This document shows, piece by piece, positions 1-9,310 of a DNA stretch of 64,000 nucleotides. This DNA comes from Candidatus Latescibacterota bacterium. Lineage in GTDB: Bacteria > Krumholzibacteriota > Krumholzibacteriia > WVZY01. Both the position numbers and the translations under genes were made by a program. Positions within the stretch are counted from its first letter, which is position 1. Every line of letters starts with the position of its first letter. The DNA is taken from contig WVZY01000008.1 in NCBI GenBank assembly GCA_011772205.1, forward strand, positions 204,690 through 268,689, in the 5' to 3' direction. The notes below the pieces were generated by a model. The model worked only from the letters and a program-made list of their open reading frames with translations, searched no databases and had not been told where the DNA came from.

Positions 1-225
1 CAATTTGGCGAGCTTTTTCAGAAAATGGGCATACTGGACGCCGACGGATTTATCCAGATGCATTTCCTCTCTCAGCTTTTGTATGGTCTCTTCATCGTAC
101 CGCTCTCCGACCATGCTGAGAACAGGATCACCAGGAAGAATGTAAAGTAGAAAAAATGTAATAGTGGCCACGCCGAGGAGAATGGGTAGGAAAAGCAGTA
201 TCCGTTTGATCGTGTAGTGAAGCAT
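1..225 (-). CDS. DppB/OppB-type ABC transporter permease, partial (N-terminus only)
   Basis: This is the first 75 codons of an inner-membrane permease for peptides or related solutes, cut off by the window edge. The ATG (complement of 223-225) is followed by MLHYTIKRILLFLPILLG, a first transmembrane helix, and then a FLLYILPGDPV segment typical of the DppB/OppB amino terminus (hydrophobic helix followed by a PGDP motif). The gene lies 20 bases downstream of a family-5 solute-binding protein in the same direction, so the two probably form part of one dipeptide/oligopeptide or nickel-type importer whose remaining genes lie outside the window. The substrate cannot be told from this fragment. Confidence 0.85.
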   Translation of the reverse strand, partial: MLHYTIKRILLFLPILLGVATITFFLLYILPGDPVLSMVGERYDEETIQKLREEMHLDKSVGVQYAHFLKKLAKL

Positions 226-245
226 CTTCTCTATTCAGCTTCTCG

Positions 246-1826
246 CTAGCTTTTTCGGACGCCCTCGTACTGTCGGGCGAGATAGAGAAATGGGATGCGA
301 TAACCCGTTATTCCCAGTGAAACGACTTCGAATGATTTCGGGAAATAGAGATAGATCCACGGAGCCTCCTCATAAACGAGGCTGTCGATTTTTGCGTACA
401 GATTGTAGCACTCGTTTTCCCCCAGTGTCCGATGCGCCAGCTCTATCAGACTATCTATCTCTGCGCTGCTGAAAAAAGACCGGTTACCCCCACCGCCCGT
501 GTTCTCCGAGTGGAATAGGGGATACAGGAAATTTTCTGCATCTGGATAATCCGCATACCAGTCGAGGAAAAAGGCATCTACTTTTCCCTTGCTGACAGCT
601 TCCTTGAACGCACTCCATTCACGCTTCACCAACCGAACTTGGATACCGACTTCACTCAGGTAGCCCTGTATCGCTTCGAGAATGCGGTTGCCCTCGGGGC
701 TATCGCGCTGCCAGATGTCGAGCTCCATGCCGTCCCCCAAACCGGCCTCCAGCAGGAGCTTGCGGGACGCTCCAGGATCATACGAGTAGGCTGGACGCTT
801 CCGGTACCCTTTCAGGGAAGGTGGAATGGCTCCTGCAGCCCGGACGGCTTCCCCATTCGCCAGCACCTCGATGATGCGCTCCACATCGACGGCCATGTTG
901 AGCGCCTTCCTCACGCAAGGATCATCCAGCGGTTTCCGCGTGTTGTTCAAGCCCACATACAGCACCCTCAGTTCTGGAACAGACTGGATGCGGCGCGAAA
1001 GCGACGGATTTCCCAAAAACCGGGGGAGTTCGGCGCTCGGGATCTTCAGGACGTCGAGGGAACCGGACTCATACTCCGCAATCCGCGTAAATGCTTCCGG
1101 GATAATACGATACCGGATCGCCCTGAGCGTTTGCGAGCCAGCCGGATGAAACGGGTTTGGCACGAGCATCAAGTGATCCCCTCGCTCCCAGGAATCGAGC
1201 ACCCAGGGGCCCGAGCCGACCGGTTTCTCTGAAAAGTTCGAGACAAGGGCGGCGGGTGCTCCGGAATGCGCTTTCGTATCCACAAACAGCTCCTCGGGAA
1301 CGATCCTCGCAGCTGGCATTGCGAGGAGCTGCAGAAACGGTCGAAACGGTCCCTCCAGCTCGATCGAGACCGTGGAATCGTCCAGAACCGCGAGCCCCTC
1401 GATTTCGGGAGCCATGCCCTCGGAGAACGCATCCGCTCCCTTGATTCGTTCCAGCACCCACTTCCTGGGAGAGCGGCAGTCCGGTGAAAGGAGCCGCTTG
1501 AAACTGAACGCGACATCGGACGCCCCTACTCGTCTTCCAGTGGAAAAACGCATTCTCCGATCCAGGTGAAACACGTACCGTTTGCCGTCATCCGAAATCT
1601 CCCACGAAGATGCCAGATCCGGAATGACTTCCCCATCAGGAGAAAAACGGACCAATCCCTGGAAGATCAAAGAAGCAACCTCTCCCTCGGCCACATCCAC
1701 AACGTATGCAGGATCTAATTTGTTTGGGGAAACTTCCAGGGCGAGGCAGAGGACATCTTTTTCTTGCGCTCCACCGCCACAGCCGAGGAAAGCAACAGCG
1801 AGATAAGCGAGAAAGGATTTTTTCAA
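246..1826 (-). CDS. ABC transporter substrate-binding protein, family 5 (DppA/OppA-like)
   Basis: This 526-aa protein is the extracytoplasmic binding component of a peptide-type ABC importer. It starts with a signal sequence ending in AVAFLGCGGG, which looks like a loose lipobox with the cysteine near residue 16, so a lipoprotein is likely. The length and the internal layout (LDPAYVVDVAEGE early, a SGPWVLDSWERGDHL region, and a C-terminal EIDSLIELAHRT stretch) fit the SBP_bac_5 family. The start is a TTG that overlaps the stop of the upstream GWxTD gene by 4 bases, implying translational coupling. The DppB-like permease follows after 20 bases. Family assignment is firm; the ligand is unknown. 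Confidence 0.9.
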   Translation of the reverse strand: MKKSFLAYLAVAFLGCGGGAQEKDVLCLALEVSPNKLDPAYVVDVAEGEVASLIFQGLVRFSPDGEVIPDLASSWEISDDGKRYVFHLDRRMRFSTGRRVGASDVAFSFKRLLSPDCRSPRKWVLERIKGADAFSEGMAPEIEGLAVLDDSTVSIELEGPFRPFLQLLAMPAARIVPEELFVDTKAHSGAPAALVSNFSEKPVGSGPWVLDSWERGDHLMLVPNPFHPAGSQTLRAIRYRIIPEAFTRIAEYESGSLDVLKIPSAELPRFLGNPSLSRRIQSVPELRVLYVGLNNTRKPLDDPCVRKALNMAVDVERIIEVLANGEAVRAAGAIPPSLKGYRKRPAYSYDPGASRKLLLEAGLGDGMELDIWQRDSPEGNRILEAIQGYLSEVGIQVRLVKREWSAFKEAVSKGKVDAFFLDWYADYPDAENFLYPLFHSENTGGGGNRSFFSSAEIDSLIELAHRTLGENECYNLYAKIDSLVYEEAPWIYLYFPKSFEVVSLGITGYRIPFLYLARQYEGVRKS

Positions 1827-3109
1827 GGCATGCTCGTTTGGATCAAACGATAATCTCCAAGACCAAAGCGATCATAAAAAACAAACACCAAGTTATTCGA
1901 GAAGTACCGCCAAATCAGATATTCTCCCTGGAGATACGGATCCGTCGACGTGTCGATTTGATCGGGTTCCCCGTACTTGATGTAAACCTGCCCCCGATCC
2001 GTCTTCCACCCGGAGTCGAGCGAAGAGAAGTGGGTTGTCGCGTACCGCACCCTTCGCAAGTGTTCCTCGAGTGCCTCGTTCGCCTCTGTATTCGGCGTAG
2101 GGTCGCGCATCCTCCAGAACTCCGACCACGCTCTGGGCCTATCCTCGAAAGAGGCGTTCTTGAGGCCTTCGAGTTCCTCGCTGGACGCAATCAGCGCCAG
2201 AATCTCCATTGTCTGGTCGAAGTATTTTCCCAGCATCGCTCGGTTGAATTCAATGGTGAAGCGCAGCGAGGATGTCGTCTCCCTTGGTGGATTTTCGAGG
2301 GCGGCCCTAACGTTGAATATGTAGGCACCCGGCTCCCACTCATCCACGCTGAACGTAACGGCAAAAGCATCCCCTGCGCCCGAAATTTGGACCTTTCGCT
2401 TGCCGTAGAGGAGCTGGCGCTTCGAGCGATCTACGACCTCATAGGAGAGCCTGCATGGAATCGGCTTTCCGGCCCTCTCCTCTGCGTAGACTTCGAATCC
2501 GAATGCCGGCTGCCTCTCGAAACCGAAAAACGTGGTTTGCTCCTTCTCTTCGACTTCCTCGCCTTTGAGGAAATCGCCTCCCTCCAGCGCGGCGGCTAGG
2601 GATGAAGCCTGGCGGGGAACGGTGAACAGTCTCGGAGGGCTCAATCCCACGCCCGATGAAAGATAATCGGGAACTTCGACGCCGACCGATTTCGGAATCC
2701 TCAGCTGTGTATTCTTGATGGCGAGCAACGCTTCTGCAGTGTAATCGCCGGGATCCAACTGGAAGGTTTTGGCGACCTTCGACGTTTTCTTGCGAGAGCT
2801 GGTCTCTTCGTAGCTGCCAACCTCCACCCTGTCTCGAAGAACGGCCGATTCGATCAGCTTTCCCTTGGAATCGAGAATTTTGACATAGAGCTCATATGAG
2901 GCTTCATAAAGATCATTTTTCTTGAGGAAGACCATGTTGCTATATGGGATGATCGCACTGACCTTGATGAGGGGGCGGCGGTCGTCACCCATATAAGAGT
3001 GTGCAAATAACGAGAATCCCCTGTAGAACGGTCTCTTGCCGCCTTGCCCCATCACGAGGACGGCTAGAACGGCAAAAAAGCACGCTCGGCTCATCACACG
3101 AATCATCAT
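1823..3109 (-). CDS. GWxTD domain-containing secreted protein (copy 1)
   Basis: This 428-aa protein has a signal peptide (MMIRVMSRACFFAVLAVLVMG), a central region predicted by eye to be beta-rich, and a C-terminal GWxTD domain. The motif GWKTDRGQVYIKYGEPDQ lies near residue 365, preceded by DPTPNTEANEALE. The family occurs mainly in FCB-group bacteria and has no established biochemical role. I chose the ATG at 3109, not the longer frame reaching 3196, because GAAGGAG sits 8 bases upstream and the hydrophobic signal begins there. It follows two MacB-type permeases and overlaps the next gene by 4 bases, so it is probably made together with the tripartite efflux complex. Function in the envelope is inference. 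Confidence 0.88.
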   Translation of the reverse strand: MMIRVMSRACFFAVLAVLVMGQGGKRPFYRGFSLFAHSYMGDDRRPLIKVSAIIPYSNMVFLKKNDLYEASYELYVKILDSKGKLIESAVLRDRVEVGSYEETSSRKKTSKVAKTFQLDPGDYTAEALLAIKNTQLRIPKSVGVEVPDYLSSGVGLSPPRLFTVPRQASSLAAALEGGDFLKGEEVEEKEQTTFFGFERQPAFGFEVYAEERAGKPIPCRLSYEVVDRSKRQLLYGKRKVQISGAGDAFAVTFSVDEWEPGAYIFNVRAALENPPRETTSSLRFTIEFNRAMLGKYFDQTMEILALIASSEELEGLKNASFEDRPRAWSEFWRMRDPTPNTEANEALEEHLRRVRYATTHFSSLDSGWKTDRGQVYIKYGEPDQIDTSTDPYLQGEYLIWRYFSNNLVFVFYDRFGLGDYRLIQTSMP

Positions 3110-3173
3110 GTCGATATCTCCTTCCTCGTCAATGTAGTACAGGAGTTTAAGGGGGGGCAAGACAAAAGCGGTG

Positions 3174-4439
3174 CTATTCGTAATGGAGAGCAACAACCGG
3201 ATCCAGCCGAGCGGCCCGGCGTGCCGGGTAGAGACCGAAAATAATGCCTACCAGCGCCGAAAATACAACAGCGATGAGGGTCCACTCGACAGAGAAATAG
3301 AATGGAAATCGGAGCAAGTGACTCATCACGACCGCAGCAGTCGTTCCCAGCAACGTTCCAACAATTCCACCGATACCCGTCAGGGTGGCCGATTCGATGA
3401 GGAATTGCAGGGTGATATCCCTCTTGTTGGCGCCGATCGCCATCCGGACGCCGATTTCACGAGTCCTTTCAGCAACCGAGATCAACATGATATTCATGAC
3501 GCCGATACCGCCGACCACCAGGCCAATCGATGCGATCACGATAAGGACGAGCCCGATGTAAAACGTCACTCTCCCTATCGTTTCGAGAAACGCCTCGCTC
3601 GTGATCACGGCAAAATTGTTTTCGCGCCCCGGCCGGATATTTCTCCGTATGCGGAGGACGTTGGTAATTTGCTCCTGTCCTTCTTCCAGCGTACTTCCCT
3701 CTTTGACATTCGCGGTTATCGACGTATTGTCGAATTTCGTCATGAAATCCTTTCGATAGGTCGTGTAAGGAATCACAGCGAAGTTATCGGAGATCGCTCC
3801 GATAAAATGCTTTCGCCTCGCGAAAGTTCCAACAACCTTATAGCGCTTGTCTGAAACGCGAATGACCTTTCCGGTCGGATTTTCGCGGGGGAAAAGATCT
3901 TGAGCCGGCCCATACCCAAGCACCACGACGCGCTCTCGGTGGGAGAGCTCGGTCTCGGTGAAGAATCTGCCCGTCTCGATGGGTATGGAATAGACGTCCG
4001 GCATCGTGTGCGCCATCCCGACGAACTGGATCGGGCGCGTTTTTTCGGCCTTATAGTAAAGGACATACATGCGGTTGGGGGAAATCGCATAACAAACGTC
4101 GTCCAGGGCTGGGCAGGATTCTTCCAGCGCATCGGCATCTTCTGGATCGAATCCCTTGCGTCTCAAATACTCCTCGTCGTCCACACCTCCCACGAACATA
4201 TCGAATTTCTGCACGACGAGGTAAGGCCTGGTCGCGGAAACGAGGTCCTTGTTGATCTTCCTTCCCAGACCCGTTAGAACAGTGACCATGGCAAGGATGG
4301 TCATGATGCCGATTGCAACACCGAGAATCAGCAGCGATGAGCGCATCTTGTTGGCTTTGATCACACCAAGGGCCTGATAGAGATTGTCTCTCCACAAGCC
4401 CCTCTTGGACGTTGACCAGCTAGGGGATCGTTGGTCCAT
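3174..4439 (-). CDS. MacB-type ABC transporter permease (second of a pair)
   Basis: This inner-membrane protein of about 421 aa has the MacB/FtsX layout: one N-terminal helix (LLILGVAIGIMTILAMV), a large periplasmic MacB_PCD domain, and a C-terminal FtsX block of three helices containing GGIGVMNIMLISVAERTREI. It carries no ATPase domain, so it must use the separate ATPase encoded upstream. Two starts are possible: a GTG at 4457 whose GTGA overlaps the previous stop, and the ATG at 4439 with GGGAGG 8 bases upstream, which I prefer. The preceding gene encodes a clearly related permease, so the pump is probably a heterodimer. The transported substrate is unknown; macrolide, lipoprotein or peptide export are all possible. 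Confidence 0.9.
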   Translation of the reverse strand: MDQRSPSWSTSKRGLWRDNLYQALGVIKANKMRSSLLILGVAIGIMTILAMVTVLTGLGRKINKDLVSATRPYLVVQKFDMFVGGVDDEEYLRRKGFDPEDADALEESCPALDDVCYAISPNRMYVLYYKAEKTRPIQFVGMAHTMPDVYSIPIETGRFFTETELSHRERVVVLGYGPAQDLFPRENPTGKVIRVSDKRYKVVGTFARRKHFIGAISDNFAVIPYTTYRKDFMTKFDNTSITANVKEGSTLEEGQEQITNVLRIRRNIRPGRENNFAVITSEAFLETIGRVTFYIGLVLIVIASIGLVVGGIGVMNIMLISVAERTREIGVRMAIGANKRDITLQFLIESATLTGIGGIVGTLLGTTAAVVMSHLLRFPFYFSVEWTLIAVVFSALVGIIFGLYPARRAARLDPVVALHYE

Positions 4440-4453
4440 CAGGAAGGCCTCCC

Positions 4454-5686
4454 TCACTCGTACCGAAGCGCCTCTACGGGATCGAGCCTCGCCGCTTTAA
4501 CAGCCGGATATGTCCCGAAAATAAGACCCACCACGATCGTCACGACGAAAGCGATCGCAACGATCACTGGATCGACACTGTAGGGCAACGGCGTTTTCCA
4601 TGAAACAATCGACGCGATGAGAAAACCGATGAGCATCCCAAACAGCCCGCCAAATAATGAAAGCGTCGCCGATTCGACAAGAAATTGCCAGACGATGATC
4701 GGCCTGCGTGCTCCGAGGGCCTTGCGTATGCCCACTTCACGTGTTCTCTCGGTCACGGCAACGAGCATCGTGTTCATCAGCACAACGCCCCCAACAACCA
4801 TGGAAATACTCACCAAAGCGATAAGGGCGGCCATGATTCCGCTGCTCATCTTTTTCCAGAGATCAACAAGTTGTTCACTTGTTGATATAAAGAAATCATC
4901 TTTGTCCGTCGGCTTCAAATGATGACGGATCCGCATGGCGACCCTCGCTTCTTCGATCGCAACAGGCAGCTCGCGGATATCCTCGGTCGCCACTTTGATT
5001 TCGATCGACTGTTGCGCCCCGAACAGCTTGAAATAAGCGCCGAGGGGAACGATAACGAAGCGGTTCCGGCTGCTGCCCAAAATAGATCCCCTGTCCCTGG
5101 CCACACCGATGACTTTGAAGTGCCGCGATCCGATTTTGAGCATCTTGCCAATTGGATCTCGAGGCTTGATCAGGGAGGTATACACCTCCCAGCCGACTAC
5201 CACCACCTGGGCGTTTTCGTTCACCTCGAGGCGGGTCATGTGTCTGCCCGCATGCAGATCGATATTCTCGATGTATGGGTAATACTCATCGTGTCCTTTG
5301 ACATCGATGCTTTTCAAATGCTTCTCGAAAATCCCTACTCGTACCGAAGATGAAGCCGTCCCGCTGATATAATCGGCCGAGGGGATCATCGTTCGCAGCG
5401 CGTGAACATCGTCTCGGTTCAAGGGTGGATTGTGCCGGAGAGCGTGGAGGAAGCTTTCGAAGTCGGTTACGGCTTCTATCAGATTGATGCGTTCGATAGT
5501 AAATACATTACTACCCTCGGAGGCAACCTCCTCGCGGGCGTACTCATCAATGCCCTTGAGAAGGGATACGACGGCAATAACCGACATGATTCCGACAATG
5601 TTACCGAGGAGTGTAAGAAAAGTCCGAAGCTTATTGGTAATGAGCGCATTATAGGCGATCCGTATTCCCTCGAGCAGGAGCCTCAT
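4454..5686 (-). CDS. MacB-type ABC transporter permease (first of a pair)
   Basis: This 410-aa permease has the same MacB_PCD plus FtsX architecture as the next gene. The conserved block GGVVLMNTMLVAVTERTREV matches its partner (GGIGVMNIMLISVAERTREI) closely enough to indicate an old tandem duplication. The first helix is LTLLGNIVGIMSVIAVVSLL, and three C-terminal helices end in a PAVKAARLDPVEALRYE tail typical of the family. The ATG follows the macA-like gene by 8 bases and no good ribosome binding site is visible, consistent with coupled translation. Acts with the ATPase, the adaptor and TolC as a tripartite exporter. Confidence 0.9.
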   Translation of the reverse strand: MRLLLEGIRIAYNALITNKLRTFLTLLGNIVGIMSVIAVVSLLKGIDEYAREEVASEGSNVFTIERINLIEAVTDFESFLHALRHNPPLNRDDVHALRTMIPSADYISGTASSSVRVGIFEKHLKSIDVKGHDEYYPYIENIDLHAGRHMTRLEVNENAQVVVVGWEVYTSLIKPRDPIGKMLKIGSRHFKVIGVARDRGSILGSSRNRFVIVPLGAYFKLFGAQQSIEIKVATEDIRELPVAIEEARVAMRIRHHLKPTDKDDFFISTSEQLVDLWKKMSSGIMAALIALVSISMVVGGVVLMNTMLVAVTERTREVGIRKALGARRPIIVWQFLVESATLSLFGGLFGMLIGFLIASIVSWKTPLPYSVDPVIVAIAFVVTIVVGLIFGTYPAVKAARLDPVEALRYE

Positions 5687-5694
5687 TGTATTAT

Positions 5695-6969
5695 TTATTC
5701 CGAAGTGGTCATCTTCTTGACATTCACAAGGTCACCGTCGCGGATGTCGGTGATCACTTTGAACGGTCCGCTGATGACTGCTTCCCCCTCTTCCAGTCCG
5801 CTCTTCACATGGAAATAGCTTTCGCCGGCGATTCCGACCTGGACTCTCCTGAACCTCGCCGTCCCCTCCTCGACCACAAAGACTCCTTCGATTTCATCAT
5901 CCTCTTCTTCATCCCTTGCTCCTCGATCCTCACCAGCGAGCTCACCTTTTTCACCTTCGCCCTCCTCCCGCGAGCGCCCCTGGACTTCTCCGAGATCCTT
6001 TGCTTTCCTTACCGTGAGGCACTGGATCGGTATAGTGAGGGCATCCTCAACCCTGGCCACCACGATATCCACCGAAGCCGAGAGGCCCGGCCTGATTCCT
6101 GGTATTGAATCGGTGATGGTGACGACCACTTTGAAATCAACGGATTCTTGACCCAGACCTGCTTGTACGCGCATTGCGCTGTTTCCAACCTCAGTGACGA
6201 TGCCGGAAAAGGTAGTATCGGGGAATGCATCCAGTTCGACGGTCGCTTTCTGTCCGGTTTCGATATAGATTACCTCGGTCTCGTCCACTTGAACTTCCGC
6301 TTCCATCTCGGAGAGATCCGCAATTGTAAGAAGCACCGTGCCCGGATTGTTCAGCGTGCCCATGATTGCGCTTTCCCCTTCCTCCACGTTCAGCGCCGTA
6401 ATGATGCCCGGCATTTCTGCGATAATGCGCACTTCATCCAGGTCGTGCTGGGCCGTTTTCAGATTGGCTCGCAGCTTTGAGAGATTTTCCAACGAGGATC
6501 TCAGCCTCGCCTGACCGATATCCACGTTGATTTCAGCGCTCCTGAGCTCCTCCTCGGAGAGGAAGCCTTTGTCGTAGAGCGTCCTTGCACGCTGGAGATC
6601 ATATCTTGCCTTCTCGAGAGTGGCTCTCTCCATGTCGAGCGAAGCCTCGGCGGCGCGAATGCTGGCTTCGAGCTGATCGACGGTGGATTGGTATTCAGTC
6701 GGATCGATCTGAAGGAGGAAGTCTCCTTTCTCCACATATTGACCCTCACTTACGGCGAGCTTTGTGATTTTGCCAATTGCAGAGGCACTGACATCCACCT
6801 TCCGCTTTGGCTCGATGGTTCCGGACGCCGTGACGATTTTCTCGATGGTTCGCCTTTTCACTTCACTCACCTGAACGCTCGTCTTGGCCCGCCTGCTCGA
6901 GCGAAGATTGAAAAAGAAGAGGAGCGCAACAACGATGATTACCGCCCCTGCGATAATTGGTTTCTTCAC
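5695..6969 (-). CDS. MacA-like periplasmic adaptor (membrane fusion protein)
   Basis: This 424-aa adaptor links the inner-membrane permeases to the TolC channel. It has one N-terminal anchor helix (residues about 5-21), a beta-barrel/lipoyl half (VTASGTIEPKRKVDVSASA), a helical hairpin (about residues 85-180, LEASIRAAEASLDMERATLE), the second lipoyl half and a membrane-proximal domain. The start is GTG with GGAGG about 7 bases upstream. An unusual stretch at about residues 325-365 is almost wholly Glu, Asp, Gly and Arg (GRSREEGEGEKGELAG, then ARDEEEDDEIEG) and interrupts the membrane-proximal part. The gene sits 24 bases after the ATPase gene. Family assignment is secure; the role of the acidic insert is unknown. 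Confidence 0.92.
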   Translation of the reverse strand: MKKPIIAGAVIIVVALLFFFNLRSSRRAKTSVQVSEVKRRTIEKIVTASGTIEPKRKVDVSASAIGKITKLAVSEGQYVEKGDFLLQIDPTEYQSTVDQLEASIRAAEASLDMERATLEKARYDLQRARTLYDKGFLSEEELRSAEINVDIGQARLRSSLENLSKLRANLKTAQHDLDEVRIIAEMPGIITALNVEEGESAIMGTLNNPGTVLLTIADLSEMEAEVQVDETEVIYIETGQKATVELDAFPDTTFSGIVTEVGNSAMRVQAGLGQESVDFKVVVTITDSIPGIRPGLSASVDIVVARVEDALTIPIQCLTVRKAKDLGEVQGRSREEGEGEKGELAGEDRGARDEEEDDEIEGVFVVEEGTARFRRVQVGIAGESYFHVKSGLEEGEAVISGPFKVITDIRDGDLVNVKKMTTSE

Positions 6970-6993
6970 AGGTTCTTCCTCCGTCTCTCCGGG

Positions 6994-7677
6994 CTACCCT
7001 TGCTTTGTCGCATCCGACTCGATTTTACCATCTCTGATCCGGACGATTCTACGGGTGCGTCTTGCAATATAGTCTTCGTGCGTCACTACGATAATGGTAT
7101 TTCCTTGATCATGGATGCGGCCGAATACCTCCATGACATCCTCTCCGGCCTTGCTGTCCAAGTTGCCGGTGGGCTCGTCTGCAAGGATGATCGACGGGCG
7201 ATTCACGATCGCCCGGGCAATAGCAGCCCGCTGCCGCTGGCCACCGGAGAGCTCGCTTGGACGGTGATTCGCGCGGTCTTCCAGACCCACCTGGCGGAGA
7301 GCCTCCCACACTCTTTCTTGCCGCTCCTTTCCACTTACACCACCATATATCAAAGGAAGCTCCACATTTTGAAACGCCGTGGCACGGGGAAGAAGGTTGA
7401 ACGTTTGAAAAACAAATCCGATTTCCCTGTTGCGGATGTGGGCGAGGTTGTCGTCGGAAAGTTCGGTGATCTCCTTGCCATTGAGTGCGTAAATTCCTGA
7501 TGTCGGAGTATCCAGGCATCCGATAACGTTCATGAAGGTCGTCTTCCCCGACCCGGACGGTCCCATGATCGCAAGGTATTCGTTTCGCTCGACGTCCAGA
7601 TCCACCCCATCGAGGGCACTGATGGTTTGGGACCCCATTCTATAGATTTTTCGAACGTTTCTTATGTGTATCAGCAT
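6994..7677 (-). CDS. ABC transporter ATP-binding protein, MacB/LolD type
   Basis: This stand-alone ATPase (227 aa from the chosen start) energises the two downstream permeases. It shows Walker A (GPSGSGKTT), the signature [14 protein letters not shown], Walker B ([14 protein letters not shown]) and a switch histidine (VVTHEDYIA). The sequence is of the LolD/MacB subclass, as seen from the TGNLDS tail of Walker B. The ATG at 7677 begins [15 protein letters not shown], where family members normally start. A TTG at 7728 overlaps the tolC stop by 4 bases and would add a Ser/Pro-rich stretch of 17 residues; neither start has a strong ribosome binding site, so the choice is uncertain. Confidence 0.92.
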   Translation of the reverse strand: MLIHIRNVRKIYRMGSQTISALDGVDLDVERNEYLAIMGPSGSGKTTFMNVIGCLDTPTSGIYALNGKEITELSDDNLAHIRNREIGFVFQTFNLLPRATAFQNVELPLIYGGVSGKERQERVWEALRQVGLEDRANHRPSELSGGQRQRAAIARAIVNRPSIILADEPTGNLDSKAGEDVMEVFGRIHDQGNTIIVVTHEDYIARRTRRIVRIRDGKIESDATKQG

Positions 7678-7724
7678 TGGAGGCGACTGCCCGCTTGCGT
7701 TCGAGGTCCTCGTCGGACCCGAAC

Positions 7725-9059
7725 TCAATCCGCGCGGACTTCACGCCCTGTTGCGCGGAGCAGTTCGGCTTTGGCGATGAGATAATCGCACTGGGCTTGC
7801 ACGAGATTCGCTTTCGCTTCCGTCAATGAAACGCCCGCCTCGATCGTTTCGAGAATCGTTCCCGCTCCCACACGATATCGTTCCTCAGCAAGCCTCAAGT
7901 TCTCTTCGGCCTGGCTGACCGTTTCCTCGGAGAGATTGATCCGTTCCATCGCCTCTTTCAGCGATAGCACGATCTGCTGCACCTCATAAACCGCATCGAG
8001 CTTGCCCATTTGAAGCTGATACTCGGCGATCCGGGTTTGGGCTTTGGCCGACATGATGGACGACTTCGTGGCGAACCGATCGAAAATGTCGAAATTCAGA
8101 GACAGACCGATACCCCAGGAATACTCGCTCCTGAAGAAGTTGGAATCTTCCGGCCATTGTCTGTCGTTCCAACTATAGCTGAAATATGCACCGAGCGACG
8201 GCCATCTGGAGTTTTGGGAGGCAGCCAGAGCGTTCCTTGCCGACCGCACCCTCGATCGAAGAGAGAGGAGATCGGAGCGGTGAGTGAACATGTATGTGAC
8301 TTCTTCCTCGAGCGAAGGTTCGATGGGTTTTATGGTAATCGACTCTACGATTTCGAAGTCTTCGTCCAGCGGCAAATTTAGATCATTTGCGAGCTTGGAT
8401 TTTGCAAGTTCCATGTTGTTCCGCGCCGTAATGAGAGCCAGCTGGGTGTTCGCAAGCCGGACGCGTGCCTGGAGCACATCGGCTTTCGTGTTCGATCCTA
8501 TGGTGAAAAACGCTTCGACCTGCTCGAGATTTCGCTTCGCCGCATCAACACCCTGCTCCTGGACCTCCTTCAGCTTCTTTGTTCGTAGAAAGTCGTAATA
8601 GCTCCGGATCACCACGGCAGTAATAATGTCCTGTTGCCACTCGAGATCATACCCCGCCGCATCCGCTGTGCTTCTCGCTTCATTCAGCCTTCTCACGCTC
8701 ACGCCCCAATCGAACACGTTCATCGTGCTTTGGAGCCTGAAGGAATATGATTCATAGTCGAAACCAGTGGGCTTGATAGCGCGCCCCTGCTCGTCAATAG
8801 CAATCGAGCCGGTCGGGCCTATAAACGTGCGACCGGCGCTCATCGACAGGCTCGCCGAGGGAAGAAAATAACCGTAATTCCTGAGCACGTTCGTCCTGGC
8901 CGACCGGAGCTGTTCCCTCTGGGATCCCACTTGAGGGGAATTCTTTATGGCAATCTTCAAGCACTCCTCCAGAGAGAGTATACGGGAATCGCTAAATGCG
9001 CTCTGAGCAGCCAGTAGGACCAATGCTGCAATTACCACGGTGACCGTACGCTTTTTCAT
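7725..9059 (-). CDS. TolC family outer membrane efflux protein
   Basis: This 444-aa protein is the outer-membrane channel of the tripartite pump encoded by the following genes. It has a signal peptide ([18 protein letters not shown]) and two OEP repeats. The second contains [20 protein letters not shown], the usual TolC-family helix-turn signature. The ATG is preceded by GGAAGGTG at 5 bases, and the gene is first in its run, about 80 bases after a TATAAT box. The ATPase gene directly follows with overlap. Channel family is certain by pattern; substrate range is not shown. Confidence 0.92.
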   Translation of the reverse strand: MKKRTVTVVIAALVLLAAQSAFSDSRILSLEECLKIAIKNSPQVGSQREQLRSARTNVLRNYGYFLPSASLSMSAGRTFIGPTGSIAIDEQGRAIKPTGFDYESYSFRLQSTMNVFDWGVSVRRLNEARSTADAAGYDLEWQQDIITAVVIRSYYDFLRTKKLKEVQEQGVDAAKRNLEQVEAFFTIGSNTKADVLQARVRLANTQLALITARNNMELAKSKLANDLNLPLDEDFEIVESITIKPIEPSLEEEVTYMFTHRSDLLSLRSRVRSARNALAASQNSRWPSLGAYFSYSWNDRQWPEDSNFFRSEYSWGIGLSLNFDIFDRFATKSSIMSAKAQTRIAEYQLQMGKLDAVYEVQQIVLSLKEAMERINLSEETVSQAEENLRLAEERYRVGAGTILETIEAGVSLTEAKANLVQAQCDYLIAKAELLRATGREVRAD

Positions 9060-9141
9060 GTTTCACCTTCCAAGAATTAGCGGCCGAAATGACAGCACGA
9101 CGGTACTTTCACGAATACGAAAAGATTCTTCAGAAGTTACG

Positions 9142-9170
9142 ATTATAGCGGATTCTCGATGGTCAATAAA
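9142..9170 (-). promoter_or_regulatory. Candidate promoter for the tolC-macAB run
   Basis: On the minus strand a perfect TATAAT (complement of 9142-9147) lies about 80 bases before the tolC ATG. The -35 element is poor: TTTATT at the usual 17-base distance, with a better TTGACC only 13 bases away. The rest of 9060-9310 holds nothing else I recognise. Confidence 0.4.
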
Positions 9171-9310
9171 AGGAAAACGAAGGGGAATGCCTGACGGACC
9201 TGACTGGGATCATTCCAGCACGAACCGGAAGATAGCCTTGTCGCTGGATTTATCTGCCTGTTTGGATCGGCTGGGGAGGCTACTACTATCACAAACGCCA
9301 CAAATCAATA

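Noticed and set aside
3110..3196. Longer N-terminus for the first GWxTD protein starting at 3196
   Set aside because: It would run into the upstream permease stop and put 29 residues before a clear signal peptide; the ATG at 3109 has a good ribosome binding site.
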